DNA of 64,000 bases from Bufo bufo (GCF_905171765.1 NC_053392.1:340659010-340723009); one strand, 5' to 3'. Positions 22,101 to 33,667 are shown, counted from the stretch's first letter. The notes: a model not told the origin generated them from the letters alone. A program made the numbers and translations.

Positions 22101-24488
22101 CCTCATAAGGACACAGGGCGTACAGGTACACCCTGATGTCCTGGTACTTAAGGACACAGGGCGTACCAGTACGTCCTGTGTATTTCTGATAACCGCCGCG
22201 CGGTGATCGGAACAAGGTGCCTGCTCAAATCATTGAGCAGGCACATTGGATCAATGCGCGGGGGGTCCCGTGTTTTCCCCCCGTGTCGGCGATCGCCGCA
22301 AACCGCAGGTCAATTCAGACCTGCGGTTTGCGGCTTTTACATGTTGCGATGTCCGGCGGGCGGCGGTGCCATCAGGTCCCCATGCGGCTGTAGGGCGGAC
22401 TCGATGGCATGGAAGGCAGCGCGATTCCTTCCTTAGGCATTGGCGCTGCCTTCCGGTGACGAGCCTGTGAGATCCAGCCCCCTGGATCTCACAGGCAGGA
22501 AGCTGTATGAGTAATACACACTGTATTACTCATACAGCCAATGCATTCCAATACAAAAGTATAGGAATGCATTGTAAAGGGGATTAGACCCCCAAAAGTT
22601 GAAGTCCCAAAGTGGGACAAAAAATGAAGTGAAAACAAGTTGAAAAAATTAAGTTTTCCCCCCCAAAAATTAAAAGTTTCAAGTAAAAATAAACAAATAC
22701 GTAATTTTTCCCAAATAAAGTAAAAAAAAATTGGTAAAAATTAGAAAAATAAAAAGTAGACATATTAGGTATCTCCGCGTCCGTATCGACCAGTTTATAA
22801 ACATATCACATGACCTAACCCCTCAGATAAACACAGTGAAAAATAAAAACTGTGCTAAATACACAATTTTTTTGTCACCTTACATCACAAAAAGTACAAC
22901 AGCAAGAATTCAAAAAGGCGTGTTCCCACCAAAATAGTACCAATCTAACCGTCACCTCATCCCGCAAAAAATGAGCCCCTACCCATAAATAAAGAAAAAA
23001 GTATACATATTAGGTATCACTGCGTCCGTAATAACTTTCTCTATAAAAATATCACATGACCTAACCCCTCAGGTGAACATCGTAAAAAATAAATAAATCA
23101 CAAACTGTGTAAAAAAAGCAATTTTTTGTCACCTTACATCACAAAAAGTGTAATAGCAAGCGATCAAAAAGTCATACGCACCCCAAAATAGTGCCAATCA
23201 AACCATCATCTCATCCCGCAAAAATCATACCCTACCCAAGACAAGATAATCGCCCCAAAAACTAAAAAAAACTATGGCTCTCAGAATATGGAGACACTAA
23301 AACATGATTTTTTTTTTTCAAAAATAAAATCATTGTGCAAAACTTACATAAATAAAAAAATAGTATACATATTAGGTATCGCCGTGTCCGTGACAACGTG
23401 GTCTATAAAAATACCACATGATCTAACCTGTCAGATGAATGTTGTAAATAACAAAAATTAAAAACGGAGCCAAAACAGCTATTTTTTGTTACCTTGCCTC
23501 ACAAAAAGTGTAATATAGAGCAACCAAAAATAATATGTACCCTAAACTAGTACCAACAAAACTGCCACCCTATCCCATAGTTTCTAAAATGGGGTCACTT
23601 TTTTGGAGTTTCTACTCTAGGGGTGCATCAGGGGGGCTTCAAATGGGACATGGTGTCAAAAAACCAGTCCAGCAAAATCTGCCTTCCAAAAACCATATGG
23701 CATTCCTTTCCGTCTGCATCCTGCCGTGTGCCCGTACAGCAGTTTACGACCACATATGGGGTGTTTCTGTAAACTACAGAATCAGAGCCATAAATATTGA
23801 GTTTTGTTTGGCTGTTAACCCTTGCTTTGTATCTGGAAAAAAATTAAAATGGAAAATCTGACAAAAAAGTGAAATTTTGAAATTGTATCTCTATTTTCCA
23901 TAAATTCTTGTGGAACACCTAAAGGGTTAACAAAGTTTGTAAAATCAGTTTTGAATAACTTGAGGGGTGTAGTTTATAGAATGGGGTCATTTTTGGGTGG
24001 TTTCTATTATGTAAGCCTGACAAAGTGACTTCAGACGTGAACTGGTCCTTAAAAAGTTGGTTTTTGAAAATTTCTGAGAAATTTCAATATTTGCTTCTAA
24101 ACTTCTAAGCCTTGTAACGTCCCCCAAAAATAAAATGTCATTCCCAAAATGTTTCTAACATGAAGTAGACATATGGGGAATGTAAAGTAATAACTATTTT
24201 TGTAGGTATTACTATCTATTATAGAAGTAGAGAAATTGAAACTTGGAAATTTGCAAATTTTTCAAACTTTTTGGCAAATTTGGTATTTTTTTATAAATAA
24301 AAATGATTTTATTTTACTCCATTTTACCAGTGTCATGAAGTACCATATGTGACAAAAAAACTATCTCAGAATGGCCTGGATAAGTCAAAGCGTTTTAAAG
24401 TTATCACCACATAAAGTGACACTGGTCAGATTTGCAAAAAATGGCCTGGTACTTAAGGTGAAAATGAGCCCGGTCCTTAAGGAGTTAA
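22097..24488 (+). mobile_element. TTAA-ended hairpin-chain element (copy B, complete)
   Basis: It is 2,392 bp, opening TTAACCTCATAAGGAC and closing GTCCTTAAGGAGTTAA, an imperfect inverted terminal pair within TTAA. The first 480 bp are consecutive hairpins, for example 22,295-22,334 (AAACCGCAGGTC/GACCTGCGGTTT), 22,463-22,496 (TGAGATCCAG/CTGGATCTCA), 22,502-22,538 (GCTGTATGAGTAATAC / GTATTACTCATACAGC) and 22,540-22,574. The body from 22,750 holds three degenerate tandem units containing AGACATATTAGGTAT, ATCACATGACCTAACCCCTC and CACCTTACATCACAAAAAGT. The 3' quarter is AT-rich. No protein is encoded. Confidence 0.65.
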
Positions 24489-24685
24489 GAGACGATCAAG
24501 CTGCTTGATAAAAGTGGTTTGGGAGCTAGAGATATAGTAGTGTGAGAATGCTCAGCTTCTTCTGTAAATCTCATAGAGTTTGTATGCAGTGGCAATGTGC
24601 ATGCTTGACTGCTGGTCCTTACAAACTGCTGGTCCACGCAGGTTATGATCGGGATCCTGTAGGTAGCTGATAAATGTTTAGGTGT
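24489..24685. other. Spacer
   Basis: Nothing recognised. Confidence 0.4.
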
Positions 24686-25606
24686 TTAAAGGGTTTCTGT
24701 CATCAGAAAAATCGTTATGTAGCTGGCTGACATTAGCGATGTGCTAATGTCAGCAGAACATAACTGTATGACTTATATCTTCCTGCCGCTGTTCGTGCTA
24801 AATAATGACTTTTATAATATGAAAATGAGCCTCTAGGTGCTAGTGGGGCGTTGCTGCAGCATCTAGAGGCTCCGTCCTCTCACCATTTGGCATGCTCTTG
24901 TAAATGTCTTCTCTTTGCCCCGCAAATCCTGCGCTGTCCATTTTAGTATTAGGCGCAGTGAGTGAAGGAAGGCAGCAGGCGAGCGTCCTTCACTCACTGC
25001 GCCAGCTGCTAATACTAAAATAGACGGCGCAAGCACAGGATTTGCGGGACACGGAGAAGACCGAGGATGTCAATCAGGGGCGTGCCAAATGGTGAGAGGA
25101 CAGAGCCTCTAGATGCTGCAGCAACGCCCCACTAGCACCTAGAGCAGGGGTGCACAACCTGCGGCCCGGGGGCCACATGCGGCCCTTGATACCATTCTGT
25201 GCGGCCCCCAACCATCTGGTAACAGACATGTATGCCTTTGTCTTGTGGCTGCTCACATGTATTTTTCATGTATTTCTCCCATTAGATGGAGTCCTGGAAG
25301 TGTAACTAGACATTAATGGTATATAATGTGTGTTCAATATGCCATAAGTACAATATTTCAGTTGTTAATACACCTTTAAATTTTTATTTTGGCCCTCGTC
25401 ATTGGTTCAGTCTGACAATGTGGCCCCCAATCAGGAAACGTTGTGCACCCCTGACCTAGAGGCTCATTTTCATATTATAAAAGTCATTATTTAGCACGAA
25501 CAGCGGCAGGAAGATATAAGTCATACAGTTATGTTCTGCTGACATTAGCACATCGCTAATGTCAGCCAGCTACATAACGATTTTTCTGATAACAGAAACC
25601 CTTTAT
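24686..25606. mobile_element. Long palindromic TTAA-type foldback element
   Basis: It starts TTAAAGGGTTTCTGTCATC and ends with the inverted GATAACAGAAACCCTTTAT. The arms stay complementary through AGCTGGCTGACATTAGCGA, ATATCTTCCTGCCGCTGTTC, GCCTCTAGGTGCTAGTGGGG and into the centre (GTCCTTCACTCACTGCGCC / GGCGCAGTGAGTGAAGG). Without the 317-bp hAT insertion, about 600 bp fold back almost completely. Confidence 0.8.
25145..25453. mobile_element. Short hAT element nested in the palindrome
   Basis: Terminal inverted repeats CAGGGGTGCACAACCTGCGG and GTTGTGCACCCCTG bound 309 bp. The flanks carry a perfect 8-bp duplication ACCTAGAG (25,137-25,144 and 25,454-25,461), the hAT signature. Noncoding and nonautonomous. 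The CAGGGGTG start with a GCGGCC run is typical of the Charlie-like branch. Confidence 0.88.
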
Positions 25607-25625
25607 ATGCTTAGTCTATGGAACT

Positions 25626-26200
25626 TTAAAGGGATTGTCACAACAAGAAAACCCCTTTTTAAAAGTAATCAAAGGGCCTTTTTATATGGGGTGTCGGCAG
25701 CACATCTCCCTGTGTAAACAAGAATAGTCTTCTGACAAACAATGAGTCTGTACGGGGATGAATGATGACAGTAGCGTGGGGAGAGAGATTGCTACATGTA
25801 AATGATCAATGTTCAGGAATGAGCAGTTTTTTTACCGATAATTGCCATGTGATTTTCCCATCTAAATGAGCCCTTAGTGATCAGCTGGTCTCTATAGATC
25901 TGGCTTCTGAAAACCCTAGTAATCAGCTACCAAGTTGTGGACCAACAGCGGTCACTATTGGGGAAATGGAGTATTACACAGAGCTATTCAAATGAAACAA
26001 TGAATTGTATAAATGGAGTTACAGTAGAGTGAGTTAGACGTGCACTAAAATGTTTGTAGGTGTTTGATACAGGAAATGTTGCATTCTTACAGGATTCTGA
26101 AACCACAATGGAAGCCATCTGGAGACGTCAAATAATAATATTAGTGCTATAATAAACCTCTACAGAACAGAACTTGTCTGCTTTTCTAAACTTAATCTGA
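25626..26200. repeat. MITE fragments
   Basis: TTTAAAGGGATTGTCACAAC at 25,626 looks like another TTAA-family terminus without a found partner. Within it, 25,670-25,876 has mirrored ends (AAAGGGCCTTTTTATATGGG / CCCATCTAAATGAGCCCTT), a probable second short element. No gene. Confidence 0.45.
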
Positions 26201-26609
26201 TGTCGTGCACCACATTTATGAGCAGTGTATAACATGTCTGCCTCTGAAAGTAGAAAAAAAGCATTTAGAACATTCCTCAACTTCCTAGGAAAAACTTCCC
26301 ATGTCATTCATAGTTGGGGCACTCTTCACAGCTGGAACATGTCCACTATGAAATCTAGTACTAATAGGATGTGTGTTCTGAGCCATGCTGTAGGAGTGTA
26401 GCTATGTGTAGTGTAGTGTTGCCGCCAGAGACTGGAATGTAGTGTGAAGAAAAGGTTTAAGGATATTTAGTAATGCCTCAACTACATCTGCTGTTTTAAT
26501 TGAACTGTAAATACTTTTCAACTGACATAATGTCCGGAGATTGAAGGACAATGATGCCTCTCTTCACAAATTGGCTGGGAATTACCCCTAGCCACATACT
26601 CCAGATCAG
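26201..26609. other. Spacer without recognised gene
   Basis: No coding or RNA feature supported. Confidence 0.4.
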
Positions 26610-26612
26610 TTA

Positions 26613-26742
26613 GGCCTCATGCACATGACAGTATTTTAGAACGTGTCCTCTTCTTGCCCATTTTTGTGGACAAAAATAGGCAGTTCTGTTACGATCCGCG
26701 GTTTGCGAACCCTACAATTCATACGGTTGTGTGCATGGGGCC
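26613..26742. mobile_element. TTA-flanked MITE
   Basis: Ends GGCCTCATGCACATGAC and GTGTGCATGGGGCC form an inverted pair flanked by TTA on both sides (26,610-26,612; 26,743-26,745). A 3-bp TTA duplication and GG start suggest the PIF/Harbinger superfamily. It contains GATCCGCGG. Confidence 0.65.
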
Positions 26743-27086
26743 TTAGACATATACAGCACAGGAATTCTTGAAGATCTGGAATCTTACTAAAAGCCTACAG
26801 CAGGGTTGCCAACCAGAATGTTTCTTTTTTTCTGGACAATTTATCCCAAAATCACAGACAGACATAATTTTTACGGACAAATTGGAAAACCATAATGAAT
26901 GATAAAGATTATAAGTAATCCATGTCTATAGCTCAATATACGGATAACACCTCATTACCAGCATTTACTGTGAGCTGTAAAATGATGATAATTACCAGCA
27001 AAATAGTTTAGTCAAGGATCACCAGCCTCAATAAAATCATGGATGCATCAATTTTTTATCATGGACATAGGAAAAAAGTCGTCTAT

Positions 27087-28584
27087 TGCAGCGTCCCACT
27101 CAGGACATGTGGGAACTGCAAAATAACTGTAAACTGCATTACCGTGTTGCATGTCATTCTGCATTACATCACCTGTTGTATCCCTGTTCATAGGCTGGTT
27201 AGGTGTGTTTTATACATCCCACCACTAGAGGGGGAAAGCACTCAGTCTATATAAATACCTTAGTTAGGCCTAGTGTGGTTTGTTGTTAGTGGGAGTGATT
27301 CAATTCAGTTAAAGGGAACCTGTCATGTGGATATTTGATTATAATATAACTAATTATATACAATCATTAACTACTAAAAAGTACTTTAGATGTATTCACT
27401 TACTGGTGTGACAGATGGTTACCTTATAATATACACACAAAGATGCCGCATGCCGCATGCTAATGAGCTGATTTGAGTCCAGCGTGATGTCATTGAGTCC
27501 AGCGTATATTTAATTAACAGCTATAGCCACTCCCCTGCCCACCTGCTGCTGATTCATAGGGAAAATAACTGTCACTCAGCAGCAGGTAGGCAGGGAGAGT
27601 CAGGAGCTCATGAATATTCATAACTCATCATTATCAGCTGGAGCTTTTCAATACAAGATGTTGGCAGATTGACTGGGTCAATTAAAGAAAGTGACCCAGC
27701 ATTTTTCTAAGAGAATCAGTCACTTATTTATGTTGCCCTTAGTTAAAACTGGTGACAGGTTCCCTTTAAGACTACACATCACAGAGTAGTGAGTGGAGTC
27801 AGAAGCGACGATGTGGTAGTGCTAAGGTATGAGGAGCAGGAGAGCGTTTTCCTCCTGTGTTCCTCTTAGTTCCTTTCATCCTACAACCAGAGGATAGAGT
27901 TTCGTCCCTGGAAGAAATCCAAGCAGAGAGACATCGGTGATAACAGCCACTATCTAAGGCTTAACGGGCACCTTTGCACATGGTGGAGGACAATCTAGCT
28001 ACAGGCAGCCACACCATAAAGTATAGAAGACAGATTAGCTACCTGTTCAAGGGCTTGGAAGATACAGAAATTACAGGACTAAGCATACCTGAAAAGAGTA
28101 CTACTGAACCACAGCCTGAGTCAGGACCTAGCCAAAACCTATTAACAGTGGATCAACAGAATTCCTCTATATACCCAGAGACTGTATTCTGTCTGGATGT
28201 TTATGCTGCAACTTAAACCAGCTACAGTAAAAGTTGTGAGTTGTATCCTACCACTGTCTACCTCATTCTTCAATACTACCACTACAACTGGTTGTAAAAC
28301 CATAAACGGTACTGGCGCCACGACAAATACCACCAAGGGACCCAGCCTCCACAAGCACCCTAAACACCGCCGTCATCAAGGGCACCTCAACCTCCATCTA
28401 GGCTGGTGCTCCCCTACCACAGAGTGTGCCTCGGAAGGTTTTGTGCTGTCTTCCTCATCACTGTGCTGCCGGCCCAGGGAGGCTTTCTGCTAACCGTGAG
28501 TAAACCGATGAACTGTATTACTACTCCCCCTCATCGGCCCACCGTGCACCTCACGTGTCGCCCCTGCGGTTCTGGCACGTCACA
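27087..28584 (+). mobile_element. Solo LTR with a MITE inside
   Basis: It begins TGCAGCGTCCCACTCAGG and ends CACGTCACA, with a 4-bp duplication CTAT (27,083-27,086; 28,585-28,588). TCTATATAAATACC at about 27,247 is a good TATA box. Subtracting the nested MITE leaves about 1,037 bp. No internal coding region exists, so homologous recombination between two LTRs is implied. Confidence 0.75.
27309..27769. mobile_element. TTAA MITE inside the solo LTR
   Basis: The ends TTAAAGGGAACCTGTCA and TGACAGGTTCCCTTTAA are perfect 17-bp inverted repeats including TTAA. The length is 461 bp. It sits about 50 bp downstream of the LTR TATA box. The same family starts at 4449. Confidence 0.88.
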
Positions 28585-28792
28585 CTATTTTTAGGTGACG
28601 GTGGCAACCCTGGCCTATAGTCAGACACTTTACTGTGTTTGTCTAATTGCTTGACACCAAAATGGAGATTTTGCCAGTGATATTTTGCTTTGTTCTTATG
28701 TTGTTTGATGGATTTTTAGCTCATATTTAAAATTGCTGTAGCCATTCTACAACTATTTCTTAAGATTCTTAGTAAAATATTTTAGTAGTAAG

Positions 28793-29250
28793 TAGAAATG
28801 TGCGAACTTTTTCATGATTTGATTAAGCTGCTTCGCCGAATAATTTTTTTATTTTCATTTGTGGCTAATTACTTTGTCACGAAGTGTATTTTTTTATAAG
28901 TAGCAGGTGCAATGGCGATAGCACTGCACCCCATCATTGTACCCCTCCGTTTGCTCGCGACGGGCAGGCCCCCTCCATCTTGCTTGAAGATTTTGCGCAA
29001 AATCTTACGTGGCCCAAGAAGACGTCATACATCACTACACACTGGATTTTTTAATAGATTGTCATTCAAGATGGCGGTGGCCGGCCAATCACAAGCAAAT
29101 GGAGGAGGTAAGTATGATTTTTTTTTTTTACACTATTTCAGGTTAAATCGATTTGCTACCACGAAGCACGAGGAGATTCGGCTTTGCAACGAATTTATCC
29201 TGAAATTCGGATCAAATTCCACTTCATTGGAATCGATTCGCTCATCTCTG
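28793..29250. mobile_element. Nonautonomous hAT element
   Basis: Left end TAGAAATGTGCGAAC and right end TTCGCTCATCTCTG are imperfect inverted repeats. A perfect 8-bp duplication GTAGTAAG flanks it (28,785-28,792; 29,251-29,258). The 458-bp interior has no transposase. The termini resemble those of the autonomous hAT at 55,220-60,112. Confidence 0.8.
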
Positions 29251-29269
29251 GTAGTAAGCAAGCAGTTAA

Positions 29270-29632
29270 CTGCAATATTCTAATTCGCGATATTATGCAA
29301 ATATTTGTCATATACTCACGAATTTCAGAACTCGTAAACTCCAGTCATTATTTTCTTGATTGTGAAAATCAGCAATTGGAAAATGTGCGATAAAAATTAG
29401 CAATACGAAAATTCGTGATCAACACCACTCCGAAAGTCAAAGATCTTGCAGCCTCTTCATTGGCCCACAAGCAAGAAGCAGTGAGGAATCGTGGGTACTA
29501 ATGAAAAAAAAATTGAATATTCGCGATTACGAAGATATAGCCCTATGTTCTAGATATTTGCGAATTCTCGAAGTGCCAATATTCGCGATAAAAATTTGCG
29601 ATTAGAATATTCGCGATCAACACTAAGCAAGT
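29270..29632. repeat. AT-rich inverted repeat
   Basis: GCAATATTCTAATTCGCGA on the left is mirrored by GCGATTAGAATATTCGCG on the right, with several further TATTCGCGAT motifs inside. It is a probable MITE; the flanking duplication was not resolved. Confidence 0.5.
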
Positions 29633-30093
29633 AGCGCTCCTTTGGGACACAGGGTTGTCCTCGAGTACTGGTAAAATGACAGATGTTTTTTAGTGTTTCC
29701 CTATAGGGAGAAAAAACATTTGCAGGAATTCCTACATACCGTGGTGGGAATTCTTATAATCATTGCAAATATAGGAAAACCTTGATGTCACTTACGAGTC
29801 ACGCTGATGTTGTGATTTTAGCATTACTTATAGGCAAACCTGTGTTACCATGGAGCCTTAGACTGTAAATTTAGCCACACAATTTGATCTTAATATCCTG
29901 TAAGGATCAGGAGAGGTTTCTTGTTTATTGATTCTTGATTCTCATTTTTTTACGCATGGAATGGAAGGGAACAAGTCAATTGGCTTTCTGTCATTGCATG
30001 CCTGAAATGTCTCCAAATGTTTTGTATCATATTGTATGAAGTGTCAGTTGCAATAATTTCTGTTTGTTTTATACATGATTGTTTTATACATGA

Positions 30094-30260
30094 TTAGTGT
30101 TGAGCGAACTTGCGATTTGCAAGTTCGGCGTTCCGGTTATCTAAGAATTCCGTAATGGATTCCGTTACCATGGACTATAACGGAATTCTATGACGACATG
30201 CACAACAGAAGCTTATAAGAGGCATTCCGTATTGCATCCATAATAAAAGTCTATGGCCAC
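30094..30260. repeat. MITE fragment
   Basis: TTAGTGTTGAGCGAACTTG opens a repeat with an internal inverted pair (GAATTCCGTAATGG / ATAACGGAATTC). The far end is not identifiable. Confidence 0.4.
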
Positions 30261-31310
30261 AATAGAAGTACTCTGACCATTCATCTCACATTTGGAACTT
30301 TAAAGAATAATTTATTTTCCAAAAAAGGTACTGAACATAGTTTATTCATTTATCTTGCAGTTAAAGGACAACAAGGTCATACAGTACATTGCATGTCGGG
30401 AAAAAAAAAGTATTATGCACAATATTCATTTAAAATTATGTCTGATCAGTTGTCCTATGCAAATACTTTTCTGTTGACTAATAAAAGGCAGAAATGTGTT
30501 CAGTCTCTAGGTTTTAAGAGTTTGTGAGAATACCTTTTAACTTGGTGTCTGTTACACATACAGAAGTAGTTGTATCGATTGTATCTTTGTATGAAAGTAT
30601 TAGACACACAGATCATAACAATACACATAACCGCCTATTTTACATCTCTCCTCTTATTCAGTGTGGAAATATATTGAAATGCAGTGCTCTCTAGTGGTTC
30701 ATTTTCTCTAGACGACTTTGGTTTAGACCGGAAAGGTATGCATGGAAGCTCTTGTGTGATAGATCTCAATTTATGTCAGGCAGCTGACGTACAGTATACA
30801 ATATAGTCAAATGTTAACAAAGAAAAACGCCTATTATTTATGAATATGGTAGGTGATAGAAGTTGTTAAAGAAAACCTGTTCCCACAAAAGGCAGTGCAA
30901 TGTGCCAGTAGCATGTTATAGAGCAATGGTGGTAAACCATTTAGAAACCGAGTGCCCAAATTGCAACCCAAAACCCACTTATTTATTGCAAAATACCAAC
31001 ACAGCGATTTACCCTGAATACCAATATAGTATATCTTCCATGTACTTTATCATTTCGTTATAATAGCCTGCCTACATTCAATGCACTGCCTGTGCTGTTC
31101 ATAGTGTGCCCTGCGCTGATGGATGGCAGGAAAAATCTAAGGCATATTAGAAATCCTTAGACTTTTTCCAGGGGGCGAGTGCCCACAGAGAGGGCTCTGA
31201 GTGCCTCCTTCGACACCTATGCCAAAGGTTCGCCACTACTGTTATAGAGCATAAGTAGCTGAACAGATGGATATATAGTTTTGTGGGAAAAGATTCAGTA
31301 AGACTTGTAA
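30261..31310. other. Spacer without recognised gene
   Basis: Mostly AT-rich unique sequence. A 66-codon frame at 30,863 has no domain. Confidence 0.4.
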
Positions 31311-31314
31311 TTTA

Positions 31315-31701
31315 GGCTACTTTCACACTCGCATTTGGTGCGGATCCGTCATAGATCTGCACAGACGGATCCGCACCGATTAATACAACCGAATGCATCC
31401 GTTCAGAACGGATCGGTTTGTATTATCTATAACATTGCCAAAACGGATCCATCTTGAACACCATTGAAAGTCAATGGGGGACGGATACGTTTTCTATTGT
31501 TCCATATTGTGTCAGTGAAAGCTTTCTGGTGTCCACCCCCAGAGCGGAATGGAGGTGGAACGGAGGCAAACTGATGCATTCTGAACGGATCCTTATCCAT
31601 TCAGAATGCATAAGGGCAAAAGTGATCCGTTTTAGACCACTTGTGAGATCCCTGAAACGGATCTCACAAACAGAAACCAAAACACCTGTGTGAAAGTAGC
31701 C
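31315..31701. mobile_element. TTA-flanked MITE
   Basis: Ends GGCTACTTTCACACTCGC and GTGTGAAAGTAGCC are inverted repeats with TTA on each side (31,312-31,314; 31,702-31,704), suggesting PIF/Harbinger. Inside are many GGATCCGT/ACGGATCC palindromes, a motif shared with the satellite at 441-2765. The mirrored interior yields meaningless frames on both strands. Confidence 0.7.
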
Positions 31702-31739
31702 TTACACATTTGTTTCTACTATTTCTGATTTCATTATTC

Positions 31740-31890
31740 ACGGGGGACGTTTTATCAGTGATTGATAGTATTCTCTGTGTAAGTATGTACACATAGATAG
31801 CTGTCAGTCACTGATAGTTGTACACAGGGGAGGTGTTATCAGTGATTGATAGCATTCTCTGTGTAAGTGTGTACATAGAGTCTAAATTTG
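31740..31890. repeat. Two units of the 84-bp minisatellite family
   Basis: GTTTTATCAGTGATTGATAG, TCTCTGTGTAAG and ATAGCTGTCAGTCACTGATAG repeat about twice. The larger array of the same family lies at 52,375-52,860. Confidence 0.7.
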
Positions 31891-31904
31891 CTTATCAAAA
31901 TTGA

Positions 31905-32460
31905 TCTTTCCTTGAGTCCAAAGGCAGCACACACAAAGGGTTAATGTCTTGCTCCTCACGTCTAGGACAGAAGATAAATCATTAGTAACTCAGACTAATT
32001 AACCCCCCTATAAAGGAATGCACACCCACTAGGCAGATGTGTTTTTTCCAAGCAATATAATTCTCAGAGAGGGATATATGTGCTGCCTTTGGACTCAAGG
32101 AAAGAAATTTCGGTAAGAAACTTTTGACTTTCCTTATTGTCCTTCAGGCAGCACACACAAAGGGATATGAAAAGCATTATCAAACAAGAGTGTGTGTGTC
32201 AAAATTGCAGCCCTAATAAATCACTTGTCTGTTAAAGGCTGAATCGCAAGCACCAAATACATCCAACTTATATTGTTTTGTAGAGATGCATGGAGAAGAC
32301 CATGTAGCAGCCCTGCATATTTGATCCAATGCCTTTCCCCCCCCCTTCTTTTCTCTGCCGAAGCGACTAAGTGGACCGAGTTGAGTGTGCTGTAACTCCA
32401 CCTGGTAACTGGAGTACTTGAAATTTAGAAGAATACTTTAATAGTATTCTTAATCCAAGC
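31905..32460 (-). mobile_element. DIRS-type retrotransposon, 3' part
   Basis: On the minus strand the tyrosine-recombinase C-terminus is followed by a terminal repeat that folds back. CTTGAGTCCAAAGGCAGCAC (31,911) is the inverse of GTGCTGCCTTTGGACTCAAG (32,079). DIRS elements use inverted terminal repeats and a recombinase instead of integrase. The rest of the element lies at 44,389-44,548 and about 47,125-48,990, displaced by the retrovirus and the PLE composite. Confidence 0.65.
32213..32440 (-). pseudogene. DIRS tyrosine recombinase, C-terminal piece
   Basis: The recombinase would join circular DNA copies to target DNA. On the minus strand a frame reads AHSTR (containing the conserved H..R of the family) at about 32,395-32,380. 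It breaks at the C9 run near 32,336-32,345, then continues KALDQICRAATWSS and KQYKLDVFG, where the tyrosine is a plausible nucleophile. The frameshift at the homopolymer and the split from its upstream part make it inactive. Confidence 0.65.
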
Positions 32461-32600
32461 TGAAGGGAATTATTTTAGCCATCTTTTGTTTTGTCCTAAT
32501 CTTGTACTACTGATTGTTGGTTTCTATTCCTAGCTATAGAGTTAAGTTTCTTTTTTCCTTATGTGTGCTGATTTCTCAAATTTGACGTATGCATATATAT
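32461..32600 (+). mobile_element. ERV 5' LTR, truncated
   Basis: TGAAGGGAATTATTTTAGCC through GACGTATGCATAT matches the first 140 bp of the 3' LTR. After that it diverges into a short TA repeat and pol-adjacent sequence. The promoter-proximal part (TATA box and polyadenylation signal) is deleted. Confidence 0.8.
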
Positions 32601-32712
32601 ATATCACTGATCATGTTTTCTGTATCATACTCGACTGTCCAGTCAGTCTGTTAGGCCGAAACTTGTTTTTCAAATTGCGTTTGAAGGTATTTGCATAACA
32701 AAAGGGCCTCCA

Positions 32713-33520
32713 TGTATGCTCAGATATGATACCGATCTCCACACCCTCACGTTGTATGTTAACACTTACAGATATGCCTAAAGCATTCCAACAATTAGAC
32801 ACATGCCTCTGGTCTAAGGATGATTACGACACAGGTTTAATCGATTGCACACCCTATAGAGCCATCCTAAAACAAGGAGCGACTGCTGTTTATCAGAAGC
32901 AATATCCCTTGTCAAAGGAAAAGAGTTTTTAAGAAAAGGGGTAGTGGAAGAAACAGTATCCCCATACTGCACCCCCATTAACCCTGTCACCAAAACAGAT
33001 GGCTTGGTAAGGTTTGTCCAAGCACATTTAAAAAAAATTGCATTCCAAGAGCTAGAACTTTTTTGTTTTTTCATAAATGTACTTGTAGGAGGTCTTATTT
33101 TTTGCAGGACAAGTTATAGTTTTTAATACACCATTTTAAGTACATGTAATGATTGATTAAAGCCAGCCGTTTAGCTAAAACCCCCTTTGTTTACGTCAGT
33201 AAAAACACGTATGGGTGGTCACTAAGGGGTTAATAATCTCATTGTGCCCATTGCACCCATCGTCCCTGACATTTCTCAGTTGCTCTCGGCCATTCCAACA
33301 GATGCTGTGCGTTTCAGTGTGATAGACTTGAAAAATGCTTTCTTCTCTATCCCAGTTGACAAGCAGACCAGACTCCTTTTTGCTTTTTCCTTCGATGGGT
33401 GTCAGCTAACCCAGTGCAGGATGCCCCAGGGATATGCTTATTCACCAGTTGTGTACAGCATTGTCCTTTAAGCCACTTTGAAACCATGGTACCCCCCACC
33501 CCAGGGTTCAGTCCCCTTGC
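32713..33520 (+). pseudogene. ERV pol: reverse transcriptase N-terminal part
   Basis: Fragments in order are the region before the fingers (YPLSKE at about 32,908, then VVEETVSPYCTPINPV), and the palm (VPIAPIVPDISQLLSAIP, SVIDLKNAFFSIPV with the first catalytic aspartate, MPQGYAYSPVVYS). Between them, about 33,015-33,235, lies an unrelated AT-rich insertion containing AGGAGGTCTTATTTTTTGC, with no clear ends. Several frame changes are present. The motifs fit class I retroviral RT. Confidence 0.82.
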
Positions 33521-33667
33521 AATACGTGGATGATCTCTCACTGTGTAGCTTGTCAGCGGAGGCCAATGAAAATGATGGTATATCTTTGTTAAAATGGTTG
33601 TCAGATTGTGGTCATAAAGTGTCACTAAAGAAGATACAGTGGTGTCAAGAGACAGTTGAGTATCTGG
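33478..33667 (+). pseudogene. ERV pol: RT motif C region
   Basis: This contains VPLQYVDDLSLCS, the YVDD box carrying two catalytic aspartates, then a thumb-like stretch ending KKIQWCQETVEYL. The frame is cut at 33,667 by the solo Gypsy LTR and resumes after it at 34,359. Confidence 0.85.

Larger units (their letters stand above)
26801..28612. mobile_element. hAT-like element hosting a solo LTR
   Basis: Ends CAGGGTTGCC and GGCAACCCTG are inverted repeats. The flanks GCCTACAG (26,793-26,800) and GCCTATAG (28,613-28,620) form an 8-bp duplication with one mismatch. Excluding the LTR insertion the element is about 310 bp and noncoding. Confidence 0.75.

Noticed and set aside
28197..28594. Overlapping plus-strand frames of 60-100 codons
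   Set aside because: They lie inside the solo LTR and show no retroviral or host domain.
32130..32152. GGTAAGAAAC followed by a pyrimidine stretch and CCTTCAGG, resembling a tiny intron
   Set aside because: The enclosed stretch is about 35 nt, too short for vertebrate splicing, and lies in the DIRS terminal region.
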